A DNA stretch of 52,212 nucleotides from Chitinophagaceae bacterium (GTDB lineage Bacteria; Bacteroidota; Bacteroidia; Chitinophagales; Chitinophagaceae), in NCBI GenBank assembly GCA_025360525.1, contig JANYCA010000100.1:1-52212 (forward strand), given 5' to 3'. Numbering within the stretch: the first letter of the stretch is position 1; the number at the start of each line of letters is the position of its first letter. Of the stretch, positions 35,550 through 44,068 are shown piece by piece. The translations under genes and the position numbers were made by a program. Under the pieces are notes generated by a model that was not told the origin of the DNA, ran no database searches, and saw only the letters and a list, made by a program, of their open reading frames with translations.

Positions 35550-36392
35550 TTATTTCCTGCTTATCTTCTTACCGTTTCTACGTTGGATGATCATTTTATC
35601 AGATCCTTTTCCTCTTGTACGTGTAACTTGTCCTTTTGCGTATTTACCTGTACGGCTACGTGGATGACCACCGGAAGCACGTCCTTCACCACCACCCATC
35701 GGATGATCCACCGGATTCATCGCAACTGCTCTTGTTCTTGGTCTAACACCTTTCCACCTGTTTCTACCTGCTTTACCCGCACTTTCAAGGTTATGATCGC
35801 TATTGCTAACAACACCTACAGTTGCGTAGCAGTTAATTAATACTTTTCTCAATTCACCACTTGGCATTTTAATAATACCATATTTTTCTTCTTTATTTGA
35901 TAACTGAGCACTTCCACCAGCACTCCGTACCAGCTTACCACCCTGCCCTGGTTGCATTTCAATATTATGCACCATGGTACCCAACGGCATAAATTTAAGT
36001 TGCAAAGCATTTCCTAATTCCGGAGGTACATTATCACCACTTATAACAGTAGTACCAACCTGCAATCCGTTTGGAGCAATAATGTAACGCTTTTCGCCAT
36101 CTACATAATTAAGCAAAGCAATAAAAGCAGTACGGTTAGGATCGTACTCAATGCTCTTAACTACTGCAGGTATGTTCTTTTTATCCCTTTTAAAATCTAT
36201 CAGACGGTACATTGTTTTGTTACCGCCTCCCATATAACGCATAGACCTTCTACCTTGTACGTTACGACCAGCAGTATTCTTCTGCTTTTCAAGCAACGTT
36301 TTTTCAGGTATATTGGTAGTTATTTCTGCGTATGCATTACCAATTCTCCATCTGGTACCTGCTGTGGTTGGTTTGTATTTTCTTAGTGCCAT
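35550..36392 (-). CDS. rplB: Large ribosomal subunit protein uL2
   Basis: The 280-residue protein carries the L2 signatures: [36 protein letters not shown], and the C-terminal [16 protein letters not shown] with the conserved His needed for peptidyl transferase centre structure. The start ATG at 36392 directly adjoins a G-rich palindromic repeat at 36393-36415. Confidence 0.98.
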   Translation of the reverse strand: MALRKYKPTTAGTRWRIGNAYAEITTNIPEKTLLEKQKNTAGRNVQGRRSMRYMGGGNKTMYRLIDFKRDKKNIPAVVKSIEYDPNRTAFIALLNYVDGEKRYIIAPNGLQVGTTVISGDNVPPELGNALQLKFMPLGTMVHNIEMQPGQGGKLVRSAGGSAQLSNKEEKYGIIKMPSGELRKVLINCYATVGVVSNSDHNLESAGKAGRNRWKGVRPRTRAVAMNPVDHPMGGGEGRASGGHPRSRTGKYAKGQVTRTRGKGSDKMIIQRRNGKKISRK

Positions 36393-36415
36393 AACCCCTA
36401 TCCCCTAAAGGGAGA
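36393..36415. repeat. Single G-rich palindromic repeat before rplB
   Basis: ACCCCTATCCCCTAAAGGG matches the array core at 1680-2076. It occupies the immediate upstream region of rplB in the rplW-rplB gap and so overlaps where a ribosome would bind on the minus-strand transcript. Confidence 0.75.
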
Positions 36416-36488
36416 TTAACTTTTTGGTTTATTAAATCTCTGCATTTTGCGGTAGCAGATTTACCATACTTTATAATACTTTAATAGC

Positions 36489-36788
36489 CTAGATTGTTCC
36501 GTACAAATCAATTGATTCGCCTTCTGCAATTGTTACATAAGCTTTTTTCTTAGCTGGCTTTCTGCCGGTTAAAACACCTGCTTTTGTATTACGGGATTTT
36601 ACTTTCCCGGGCATAACTGCAGTGTTAACATCTTTTACCTGAACACCATAAAATTGTTCTACAGCTTTTTTAATTTCTAGTTTGTTGGCTTTTCTTCCAA
36701 CAATAAAAGCGTAACGATTCAGCTTTTCTGTTTGCTTGTTTATCTTTTCAGATAATACCGGCTTTATTAATACATCAGACAGTTTCAT
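36489..36788 (-). CDS. rplW: Large ribosomal subunit protein uL23
   Basis: The 99-residue protein has the L23 pattern VLIKPVLSEKINKQTEKLNRY (LIKPVLSEK, then YAFIVGRKANKLEIKKAVE) and the loop that enters the exit tunnel. It is the chaperone trigger factor docking site. Lies 28 bases after rplD. Confidence 0.96.
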   Translation of the reverse strand: MKLSDVLIKPVLSEKINKQTEKLNRYAFIVGRKANKLEIKKAVEQFYGVQVKDVNTAVMPGKVKSRNTKAGVLTGRKPAKKKAYVTIAEGESIDLYGTI

Positions 36789-36816
36789 AATTCTAATTTG
36801 ATAATTTGATAGTTAC

Positions 36817-37455
36817 TTAAGCTACTACTTCTTCTTCTTCTTCAGTGAAAATTTTTGCAACACTTTCGGTAAAAACCAAAACATTGGCATTTACGATATC
36901 GTACGTATTGATATCACTGATTAAAGTTGCTTTTACACGAGGAATATTTCTCAAACTCAGGTAAACATTCTCATTATTTTCAGGAAATACCACCAAAGAT
37001 TTTTTACCGGTAAGTTGTAAATTCTTAAGAATATTTATAACCTGCTTTGTTTTAGGTGAATCCATGTTAATGTCTTCAACAACAACAATTGCATTTTCTT
37101 TAGCCTTGTAACTTAAAGCACTGATTTTGGCCAGGTCTTTAACTTTACGGTTTAATTTAAAATCGTACAGATGCGGTTTTGGACCAAAAATAGAACCACC
37201 ACCTTTATATATCGGGCTACGTAAATTACCTTTACGAGCTCCACCAGTACCTTTTTGCTTGTGAAGTTTTTTAGATGATCCCTGCACTTCAGCCCTTGTC
37301 TTTACTTTATGTGTACCCTGGCGTTGAGCAGCTAAATATTGCTTAACTGCGAGATAAACAACATGATTATTAGGCTCTATACCAAATATTTCCTCTGGCA
37401 GTTCAACTGTTCTACCGGTTTTGGCACCTTCTATATTTAAAATATCTACTTGCAT
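36817..37455 (-). CDS. rplD: Large ribosomal subunit protein uL4
   Basis: The 212-residue protein has the L4 loop signature KLHKQKGTGGARKGNLRSP and FGPKPHLYDFKLNRKVK. In E. coli L4 represses the S10 operon through the leader; a similar role here is not supported by any visible leader structure. A glutamate-rich C-terminus (EEEEEVVA) is notable. Confidence 0.97.
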   Translation of the reverse strand: MQVDILNIEGAKTGRTVELPEEIFGIEPNNHVVYLAVKQYLAAQRQGTHKVKTRAEVQGSSKKLHKQKGTGGARKGNLRSPIYKGGGSIFGPKPHLYDFKLNRKVKDLAKISALSYKAKENAIVVVEDINMDSPKTKQVINILKNLQLTGKKSLVVFPENNENVYLSLRNIPRVKATLISDINTYDIVNANVLVFTESVAKIFTEEEEEVVA

Positions 37456-37499
37456 GATTATTCAGATTATTTGTTGATGCGTAACAGATTACGTGTTTA

Positions 37500-38117
37500 T
37501 TATTTCTGTATTAAAACAATTGCCCCGTTATGACCTGGCACTGATCCACTTACCAGAATATAATTTTTCTCACTGAAAATCTTTACAACTTTCAATCCTT
37601 TAATTTTTACCCTGTCTTGTCCCATACGACCACCCATGCGCATACCTTTAAAAACCCTGGAAGCATCGGATGAATTACCGATAGAACCCGGAGCTCTTGA
37701 ACGATCATGCTGACCATGAGACTGTCCACCAACACCATGAAAACCATGACGCTTAACCACACCCTGAAAACCCTTTCCTTTGGTGGTACCAACAACTTCA
37801 ACATTGTCGCCTTCAGCAAAAATGTCAACGGTGATTGTTTCACCAACATTTTTATCTGTTTCGCTATCGCGGATTTCCTTAACTACTTTTTTGGGAGATG
37901 TTTGTGCTTTGGCGAAGTGATTAATCTCAGCTTTGATGGAGTGCTTTTCTTTTTTGTCGCCGAATGCAATTTGGAGTGCATTGTAACCGTCTGTTTCAAC
38001 AGTTTTCTTTTGGGTAACTACACACGGACCTGCTTCTATAATTGTTACAGCGGTTTGCTTGCCTGCTGCATCAAAAATACTGGTCATGCCAATTTTTTTA
38101 CCAATAATACTTTTCAT
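37500..38117 (-). CDS. rplC: Large ribosomal subunit protein uL3
   Basis: The 205-residue protein begins MKSIIGKKIGMTSIFD and contains GTTKGKGFQGVVKRHGF and the long-loop signature RAPGSIGNSSDASRVFKG, GMRMGGRMGQDRV, all L3 features. L3 is one of the first proteins in 50S assembly. Canonical position after rpsJ. Confidence 0.98.
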   Translation of the reverse strand: MKSIIGKKIGMTSIFDAAGKQTAVTIIEAGPCVVTQKKTVETDGYNALQIAFGDKKEKHSIKAEINHFAKAQTSPKKVVKEIRDSETDKNVGETITVDIFAEGDNVEVVGTTKGKGFQGVVKRHGFHGVGGQSHGQHDRSRAPGSIGNSSDASRVFKGMRMGGRMGQDRVKIKGLKVVKIFSEKNYILVSGSVPGHNGAIVLIQK

Positions 38118-38221
38118 TGTATTTTGTTTTTATCCAGCGCTCCGTTTTGTACGGAGATGGATGTTCAATATTTTATTTAAGAACTGACTTTTTGCCTTTT
38201 CGTTTTAAATCGAATGGTTCA

Positions 38222-38527
38222 TTAAGCCTTGATTTCAACGTCTACACCACTTGGTAAGTCCAACTTACTTAAAGCGTCAACCGTGCGGCTACTGCTGGTG
38301 TAAATGTCTAATAAACGTTTGTGCGTACACAATTGAAATTGCTCTCTTGCTTTTTTATTTACGTGAGGAGCTCTCAATACAGTAAAAATCTTCTTATGTG
38401 TAGGTAATGGAATTGGTCCGGTTACTACAGCACCTGTACTGCGTACAGTCTTTACGATTTTTTCTGCTGATTTATCAACTAAGTTGTGGTCGTAAGACTG
38501 AAGTTTTATTCTGATTCGTTGTGACAT
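38222..38527 (-). CDS. rpsJ: Small ribosomal subunit protein uS10
   Basis: The 101-residue protein has [20 protein letters not shown] at its start and the S10 loop signature [21 protein letters not shown]. First gene of the S10-spc cluster; a strong Bacteroidota promoter lies about 40-70 bases upstream. In many Bacteroidota fusA precedes it; here fmt lies divergently upstream, so the str operon is detached. Confidence 0.98.
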   Translation of the reverse strand: MSQRIRIKLQSYDHNLVDKSAEKIVKTVRSTGAVVTGPIPLPTHKKIFTVLRAPHVNKKAREQFQLCTHKRLLDIYTSSSRTVDALSKLDLPSGVDVEIKA

Positions 38528-38568
38528 ATTTAAAGAACTTTAAACTTGCGTTTTTTTATTTTGGATTG

Positions 38569-38600
38569 CAAAGGTAGGGGGATGGATTGAAAACGCAAAA
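38569..38600 (-). promoter_or_regulatory. Bacteroidota-type promoter of the S10 operon
   Basis: On the minus strand TTTTG (38596-38600) is followed after 19 bases by TACCTTTG (38569-38576), a full match to the -33 TTTG / -7 TAnnTTTG consensus of Bacteroidota. It is placed about 41 bases upstream of the rpsJ start. Confidence 0.82.
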
Positions 38601-38804
38601 GGTTTTTGAAAAGTTTTTAAAAAAAAATTTCCGTATTGATACAATGGTAATTAGTTGCATTAAAGGTATTATTCCACAAGCCAATGTCAGCTTGATTTTA
38701 AGTGCAAATTATCTGGAAAATCAGGTTGATTAAATAGCTCATCTAATTCGCCTTTAACTACCTTAGCAACTTTAATTAAAGCTAAAAAAAAATAATAATT
38801 TTAA

Positions 38805-39818
38805 ATGGAAGTGGAAAAATACAAAAAGTTAAGGGTTGTTTTTATGGGCACACCGGAGTTTGCGGTTGCTTCGCTTGACACTTTAGTTAAGGCCGGCTGT
38901 AATATTGTAGGTGTTGTAACAGCACCAAACAGGCCTGCCGGAAGGGGTATGATACTGCAACAAAGCGCTGTAAAAAAATATGCAGTCGATAATAACCTTC
39001 GTATTCTTCAGCCGGAAAAATTAAAGAACCCTGAATTCTTAGATGAACTAAAATCACTAAATGCCGATTTGCAAATTGTAGTTGCATTCCGGATGTTGCC
39101 GGAACTGGTTTGGAACATGCCACCCATGGGATCAGTAAATTTGCATGGAAGTTTGTTACCTCAATACCGTGGTGCCGCCCCCATCAACTGGGCTGTAATA
39201 AATGGAGAGAAGGAAACAGGCTGCACTACTTTTAAGCTGAAGCATGAAATTGATACCGGTGATATTTTATTCCAGGAACGCTTTCCAATCGGAGAAAATG
39301 AAACGGCAGGAGAAGTACATGATAAAATGAAGGAAATTGGTGCACAGCTGTTGCTAAAGACAATTAAGGGTTTGGCAGATAATTCATTAAAGGAAGTCCC
39401 TCAGGCGTCAATGGTCAATGGTGAATCATCAATCAATGAGCCTGAAAATTCAGCCCAGCATTCACTATTTACCATTCACCAGTCACCCAAATATGCTCCC
39501 AAAATATTTACAGAAACCTGCCAGATAGAGTGGCATAAAGCTACTGATGAAGTATTTAATTTGATTCGTGGTTTATCGCCCTACCCTACCGCATTTACTT
39601 TTTTGGAGGGCAAAAAATTGAAGATTTTTAGGGCACAGAAAGAACCGGGCAAAGCAGATGATTTAGCTGAGATAAAACCGGGGACATATGACACGGATAA
39701 AAAATCTTACCTCAGATTCGCCTGTAAAGATGGATTTATCTTAGTTAACGAATTACAATTGGAAGGAAAAAAGCAACTGAAAGTTGAGGATTTTTTAAGG
39801 GGCTACCGTTGGATGTAA
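38805..39818 (+). CDS. fmt: Methionyl-tRNA formyltransferase with expanded linker
   Basis: Fmt formylates initiator Met-tRNA using 10-formyl-THF. The 337-residue protein has RVVFMGTPEFAVASL, the catalytic NLHGSLLPQYRGAAPINWA (catalytic Asn and His), EIDTGDIL with the catalytic Asp, and a C-terminal tRNA-binding domain. Between the two domains, residues 201-228 form an extra segment encoded by repeat-like DNA (39411-39487; MVNGESSINEPEN... TIHQS) that a typical Fmt lacks. The frame is kept. The gene is divergent from the S10 operon, and a class I aminotransferase gene follows after about 60 bases. Confidence 0.96.
   Translation: MEVEKYKKLRVVFMGTPEFAVASLDTLVKAGCNIVGVVTAPNRPAGRGMILQQSAVKKYAVDNNLRILQPEKLKNPEFLDELKSLNADLQIVVAFRMLPELVWNMPPMGSVNLHGSLLPQYRGAAPINWAVINGEKETGCTTFKLKHEIDTGDILFQERFPIGENETAGEVHDKMKEIGAQLLLKTIKGLADNSLKEVPQASMVNGESSINEPENSAQHSLFTIHQSPKYAPKIFTETCQIEWHKATDEVFNLIRGLSPYPTAFTFLEGKKLKIFRAQKEPGKADDLAEIKPGTYDTDKKSYLRFACKDGFILVNELQLEGKKQLKVEDFLRGYRWM
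39411..39487. repeat. Heptamer-like repeat inside fmt
   Basis: The stretch starts with two direct CAATGGT-like heptamers and contains GGTGAAT (39420-39426), which is the inverse of ATTCACC at 39474-39480. This looks like a short inverted heptamer element inserted in frame. It encodes the extra Fmt linker. Confidence 0.65.
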
Positions 39819-39878
39819 AACGTATTTCTGCATTACAATCTATCACACACTATTTACAGATAAACTTATATTTGCGCC

Positions 39879-41075
39879 ATGCTAACAATCAGTAACCGGG
39901 GCAGCCAAATGCCGCCCTCTCCCATTCGTAAATTGGTGCCGTATGCAGAAGCGGCAAAAAAAAGAGGTACAATAGTTTATCACTTAAATATTGGACAGCC
40001 GGATATTGCAACACCAGAAATTATCCTGGATGCAGTTCGCAAAAGTGATTTTAAAGTACTGGAATACAGCCATAGTGCTGGAAACGAGAGTTACCGGAAA
40101 AAACTGGTTAAATATTATGATAATGTTGGTATAAATGTAAACCCGGAGCAAATTATTATTACAACTGGTGGTAGCGAAGCAATTCTTTTTGGTTTTATGG
40201 CCTGTATGGATGCCGGTGACGAGGTAATAATTCCCGAACCTTTTTATGCCAATTACAACGGATTTGCAATTGAGGCAGGTGTACAAGTGATACCAATTAC
40301 TTCAGCAATAGAAACTGGTTTTGCCCTGCCGCCTATGGAGGATTTTGAAAAAGCTATAACTCCTAAAACAAAGGCAATTGTTATCTGTAACCCTAACAAT
40401 CCAACAGGGTATTTATATAGCAAAGATGAAATGGAAATTTTAAAGCAAATAATTTTAAAGCACAATTTGTATTTATTTGCTGATGAAGCATACAGGGAGT
40501 TTTGTTATGAAGGCACCCACACAAGTGCCATGCATTTAACGGGTGTAGATGAAAACGTTGTATTGATGGACACCATTAGCAAAAGATATAGTGCCTGTGG
40601 CGGTCGTATTGGTGCATTGGTTACTAAAAACAAATCGCTGCTGGCTTCTGTAATGAAGTTTGCGCAGGCTCGTCTAAGTCCACCCAGCTTTGCACAGATA
40701 TTAGGAGAGGCCGCTGTTGATTTACCGGCAGATTATTTTGATACAACCAAAGCGGAATACAAAAAAAGAAGAGATACAATCGTAACCAGATTAAATGCTA
40801 TACCTGGTGTATTTTGTCCAAATCCCGGCGGGGCCTTTTATGCGATGGCAAAACTACCGATTGATGATGCTGATATTTTTTGTCAATGGCTGCTGGAATC
40901 ATTTAGTTACAATGGTAAAACCGTAATGCTTGCACCCGCAACAGGGTTTTATGGTACACCCGGCCTTGGCAAACAGGAAGTAAGACTGGCCTATGTTTTA
41001 AATACCACTGCCATCAATAGTGCCATGGATTGCCTTGAGCAAGCACTGCTTGCTTATCCGGGAAGAATTATGTAA
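39879..41075 (+). CDS. PLP-dependent class I/II aminotransferase
   Basis: The 398-residue protein has the fold type I layout: NIGQPDIATPE, TTGGSEAILFGF, CNPNNPTG (170-177, substrate/cofactor Asn), FADEAY (Asp202) and the SK pair with the Schiff-base Lys235 in ISKRYSACGGRIG. It is aspartate aminotransferase-like; the exact amino donor is not decided by these motifs. It lies 60 bases after fmt on the same strand and may be co-transcribed; a bidirectional terminator follows. Confidence 0.88.
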   Translation: MLTISNRGSQMPPSPIRKLVPYAEAAKKRGTIVYHLNIGQPDIATPEIILDAVRKSDFKVLEYSHSAGNESYRKKLVKYYDNVGINVNPEQIIITTGGSEAILFGFMACMDAGDEVIIPEPFYANYNGFAIEAGVQVIPITSAIETGFALPPMEDFEKAITPKTKAIVICNPNNPTGYLYSKDEMEILKQIILKHNLYLFADEAYREFCYEGTHTSAMHLTGVDENVVLMDTISKRYSACGGRIGALVTKNKSLLASVMKFAQARLSPPSFAQILGEAAVDLPADYFDTTKAEYKKRRDTIVTRLNAIPGVFCPNPGGAFYAMAKLPIDDADIFCQWLLESFSYNGKTVMLAPATGFYGTPGLGKQEVRLAYVLNTTAINSAMDCLEQALLAYPGRIM

Positions 41076-41102
41076 GATTTGAAATTTAAATTTCAGTTAT
41101 AC

Positions 41103-41142
41103 AAATAAAAAAGCGCCCAAAATTGGTGCGCTTTTTTATTTG
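41103..41142. terminator. Bidirectional rho-independent terminator
   Basis: AAATAAAAAAGCGC and GCGCTTTTTTATTT form a stem through CCC/GGT with flanking A and T runs in both directions. It separates the plus-strand aminotransferase gene from the minus-strand CBS-domain gene. Confidence 0.93.
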
Positions 41143-41156
41143 TCATTTATAGCTTC

Positions 41157-41582
41157 TTATTGGTTTATATAATTGTGCAGGTGACCGATGACTTCTTTTT
41201 GCGTTTCGATAATGTGAGTTACTACATCGCCTATTGAAATCATGCCTACAACCACTCCATTTTCAACCACAGGCAAATGCCGGAATTTTTTCTCACTCAT
41301 TTTATTCATGCAGGTATCAATTTCATCATCAGGGCTCACTGTGATGGGGCTTTCTGTCATAATCTCCTCAACCAACGTATCGTGTGATGTTTTTCCTTTT
41401 AAAATAATTTTACGGGCATAATCCCTTTCAGAAAGAATTCCTGTTAATTTACCATCATCAATTACCAGTAATGCACCGATATTTTTTTGACTCATAAAAA
41501 CCAATGCATCGTAAACGGTGCTTTTACTGGTAACAGAAAAAACATAACTGCCCTTGGCTTTTAAAATAGTGGCTACACTCAT
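41157..41582 (-). CDS. Tandem CBS-domain protein
   Basis: The 141-residue protein consists of two CBS motifs (about 10-65 and 75-135), recognised by GALLVIDDGKLTGILSERDYARK and HLPVVENGVVVGMISIGDVV (signature pieces ILSERDYA and ISIGDVV). Such stand-alone pairs bind adenosine ligands and are usually regulatory, often of enzymes or transporters. No partner is adjacent. The N-terminus begins directly with the first domain. Confidence 0.85.
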   Translation of the reverse strand: MSVATILKAKGSYVFSVTSKSTVYDALVFMSQKNIGALLVIDDGKLTGILSERDYARKIILKGKTSHDTLVEEIMTESPITVSPDDEIDTCMNKMSEKKFRHLPVVENGVVVGMISIGDVVTHIIETQKEVIGHLHNYINQ

Positions 41583-42207
41583 AAGAAAATGTTTTGATTG
41601 GTTAAAGATGGCAAAAGAGTTATTCTACAATCGCTTTTTTATAAATTTATAGAATTAGGCATTTAGTTCGCAAGGTATTTACTCTATTGTGTTAGACCCT
41701 ATTTTCTTTTTTTTCTTGATAAAAAAAAGAAACAAAAAAAATCAACGCTCCGAATAAAAAGGCTGAAATTTTAAATGTAAGCCTAAAATCAAGGAACTCG
41801 CCGCCAGAGTAAATTACTTTAAAATTTATGCTGGCTCAAACAGCCTTGATTTCTTAACGCCTTACATTTAAAATTTCTAGCACTTTTTATTCGAGGCCAC
41901 ACTAGCCTTCATTTGCGAAGTAAAAGCCTAATCCAATAAATTCATAAGAATGAAGGTAATAAAGCTATCCCAAAAAATAAAAACGAATTTTCTAATAACA
42001 ATAACTATTCGACACAAGGAATAAATCAGGTAACCTAAATTTTGTTCATCATAAAGGAAACATACAAGCGTAAAAAATAAAACCTTTTTATCAAAAATAT
42101 TAATAACAAAATCATTAAGCTAATGAACCTTTATCGAAAATAATTGAAAGCCTCCAAAAATGACCATTGACCTGTTCAAAGTTCGCTGCAGATTTGCCTT
42201 GGTAGCC
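41583..42207. other. 625-bp intergenic region containing a long palindrome
   Basis: The gap between the CBS-domain gene and the M20 amidohydrolase gene holds an A-run-rich element (about 41700-41745) and the palindrome at 41751-41893. The remainder is AT-rich with no open frame or RNA gene that I can recognise. Confidence 0.6.
41751..41893. repeat. ~143-bp imperfect palindrome, MITE-like
   Basis: The left arm (41751-41794, starting CGAATAAAAAGGCTGAAATT) is matched by the inverse of the right arm (41844-41893, ending TTTTTATTCG) over most of its length. The palindrome continues towards the centre with GCCAG...CTGGC. Just left of it (41710-41745) is a CTTGATAAAAAAAAGAAAC stretch that I recall as common near repeats in Bacteroidota. 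It could be a non-autonomous mobile element or a large hairpin terminator. Confidence 0.8.
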
Positions 42208-43449
42208 TTATTTTTTACTAATTATTTCAACAACGGTACCATACAATACCTCAGTTCCCAATGCAAGATCTTCATAACTTGAATATTCCAAAGGATTATG
42301 GCTGATACCATCTTTACATCTTACAAATATCATCCCATAATCGCAAGCATAAGACAAAGCCATGGCATCATGAAACGGTCCGCTCATAATTTCCGGTGCA
42401 TCAAGATTTAATCCCTTGCATTTGGAATGAATGATTTCTTTTATCCAGGCAGCACAATACCTTGGTTCGCTATTGGTATCTTCTGTAATTGTATAGCTAA
42501 GCGAATGTTTTTTTGTAATAGCTTCAATTTTCTCCTTTAATTGCTTTTCGTACTGGTTTCTTCTTGCCAATTCAATGTCCCGCAGATCCACTGTGAAACT
42601 TACTTCCTCTGCAATGATATTTCGGCTTGAAGGAAAAACATTTATGGTAGCAACCGTGCCTACCGTAGGATCACCTGGCACCTGGGTTACAATTTCATTT
42701 AATGCTACAATAATCTTTGCAGCGCCTAACAAAGCGTCTTTGCGCAATGGCATAGGTACCGAACCAGTGTGCCCTGCCATTCCTTTCAAGGTTACGGTTA
42801 GCCAAAGCGGGCCAGAAATACCGGAAACTACAGCAATTGGTTTGTTGCCAATATCCAGCACGGGACCTTGTTCAATGTGCAGTTCCAAAAAGCAATAGAT
42901 ACTCCCCGGCATATATTCGCTCTCTTTGAATTTTGTTGGATCACAACCAAAATCTATTAGCGCCTGTTCTCTTGTAATGCCATCTTTATCCACTCTTTGT
43001 AACTCTCCATCTTCCAGCTTTCCTAAAATCCCCCGGGAGCCAAACAAACCTTTATTAAAGCGCCACCCTTCTTCATCTGCAAAAGAAATAACTTCTATGC
43101 TCCTTTCCAGCTGAATATTATTTTCTGCTAATGCTTTCACCACTTCTATTGCAGATAATACACCGGCAACGCCATCAAAACGGCCACCATAAGGCTGGCT
43201 GTCTAAGTGTGAGCCCATCATCAAAACCGGCAATGCCGGATTTTTCCCTTCCAGCCTTCCAATGAGGTTGCCAAAATGATCAATATGGGTTTTCATTCCT
43301 GCATCTGTCATCCAGGAGGCTGTCAATTCAAACGCCTCCTTTTCTAATGCTGTCATCGTGGGCCTGCAAGTACCGGTAGCACCAATTTTGCCAATTAGGC
43401 TCATTGCTTCGAAATGTAGTTGAAGGCGTGTTGAATTAATATTCATCAT
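42208..43449 (-). CDS. M20-family amidohydrolase (AllC/HyuC/AmaB type)
   Basis: The 413-residue zinc or manganese peptidase-fold protein has GSHLDSQPYGGRFDG, SFADEEGWRF, HIEQGPVL, AGHTGSVPM and MSGPFHDAM, the signatures shared by allantoate amidohydrolases, ureidoglycolate amidohydrolases and N-carbamoyl-L-amino acid hydrolases. These motifs do not separate the three. The window already has allantoicase for allantoate and a nitrilase-type beta-ureidopropionase for the pyrimidine route. A ureidoglycolate amidohydrolase role would complete the urate pathway, but this is inference from context. Confidence 0.88.
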   Translation of the reverse strand: MMNINSTRLQLHFEAMSLIGKIGATGTCRPTMTALEKEAFELTASWMTDAGMKTHIDHFGNLIGRLEGKNPALPVLMMGSHLDSQPYGGRFDGVAGVLSAIEVVKALAENNIQLERSIEVISFADEEGWRFNKGLFGSRGILGKLEDGELQRVDKDGITREQALIDFGCDPTKFKESEYMPGSIYCFLELHIEQGPVLDIGNKPIAVVSGISGPLWLTVTLKGMAGHTGSVPMPLRKDALLGAAKIIVALNEIVTQVPGDPTVGTVATINVFPSSRNIIAEEVSFTVDLRDIELARRNQYEKQLKEKIEAITKKHSLSYTITEDTNSEPRYCAAWIKEIIHSKCKGLNLDAPEIMSGPFHDAMALSYACDYGMIFVRCKDGISHNPLEYSSYEDLALGTEVLYGTVVEIISKK

Positions 43450-43598
43450 AAAATATATTTCGATACGTAATTTTATTAGTGTATAATTTTATCCTCATTT
43501 ATAAAATTCTCTATTGGATAAAATCTCTATTTAATTTTAAATCAGCTAATTATGCTGGCACTATTTTCGACGCGGTACTATTATAAAAATAGCCAATT

Positions 43599-44032
43599 AT
43601 GCAATCACCTGAACAACTATCATCAATTTTGCAGGATCTTATATCAGTCATCAATAACAGGGTAAAAGGCTATGAAAAAGCTGTTGATGAAACTACAACA
43701 GTTGATATTGATCTGCACCGCATCTTTAACAGCATGGCCAATGATAGCCGAGGTTATGCTGCGGTCCTTATACAAGAAGTCATCGTTCTTGGAGGAGAAT
43801 TTGCAACAACACCAATCCTCAACACATTTTGAGAGACTAGATGGATGGCACAAAACCATACACTAAAAACGACCGCCAAACCATTCTTTCATCCTGTGAT
43901 TCCGGGGAGGATGCCACCCAAATAGCCTACACAGATGCCCTGTCGTCTAATATAGCAGTTAATAGTAAAATAAGAAAAAAACTCACCTTTCAACAAGCGT
44001 CCTTAAAGATGGCGCAAAACCTTATTAAATAA
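43599..44032 (+). pseudogene. Broken DUF2383/PA2169-family four-helix protein
   Basis: Positions 43599-43832 encode the N-terminal half of a ferritin-like DUF2383 protein (LQDLISVINNRVKGYEKAVDE, read as INNRVKGYEKA and IQEVIVLGGEF). Positions 43841-44032 encode the C-terminal half (KNDRQTILSSCDSGEDATQIAY) in a different frame. A frameshift near 43795-43815 must separate them. Even in the second frame a TAG codon at 43838-43840 stands where the family normally has a Trp before Met-Asp, one base from TGG. Two lesions suggest real decay rather than one sequencing error. It is a stress-type protein of unknown role in intact form. Confidence 0.8.
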
Positions 44033-44068
44033 TACAGAGAGTTTTACGTGGCTGTTATCAGTAAAAAA

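Noticed and set aside
41103..41142. Mobile palindrome like the one at 41751
   Set aside because: Short GC stem with A/T runs on both sides and convergent genes on each side fit a bidirectional terminator.
43672..43866. Separate small gene inside the DUF2383 region
   Set aside because: It is a third frame across the broken gene; its product has no DUF2383 features, while the other two frames align with the family.
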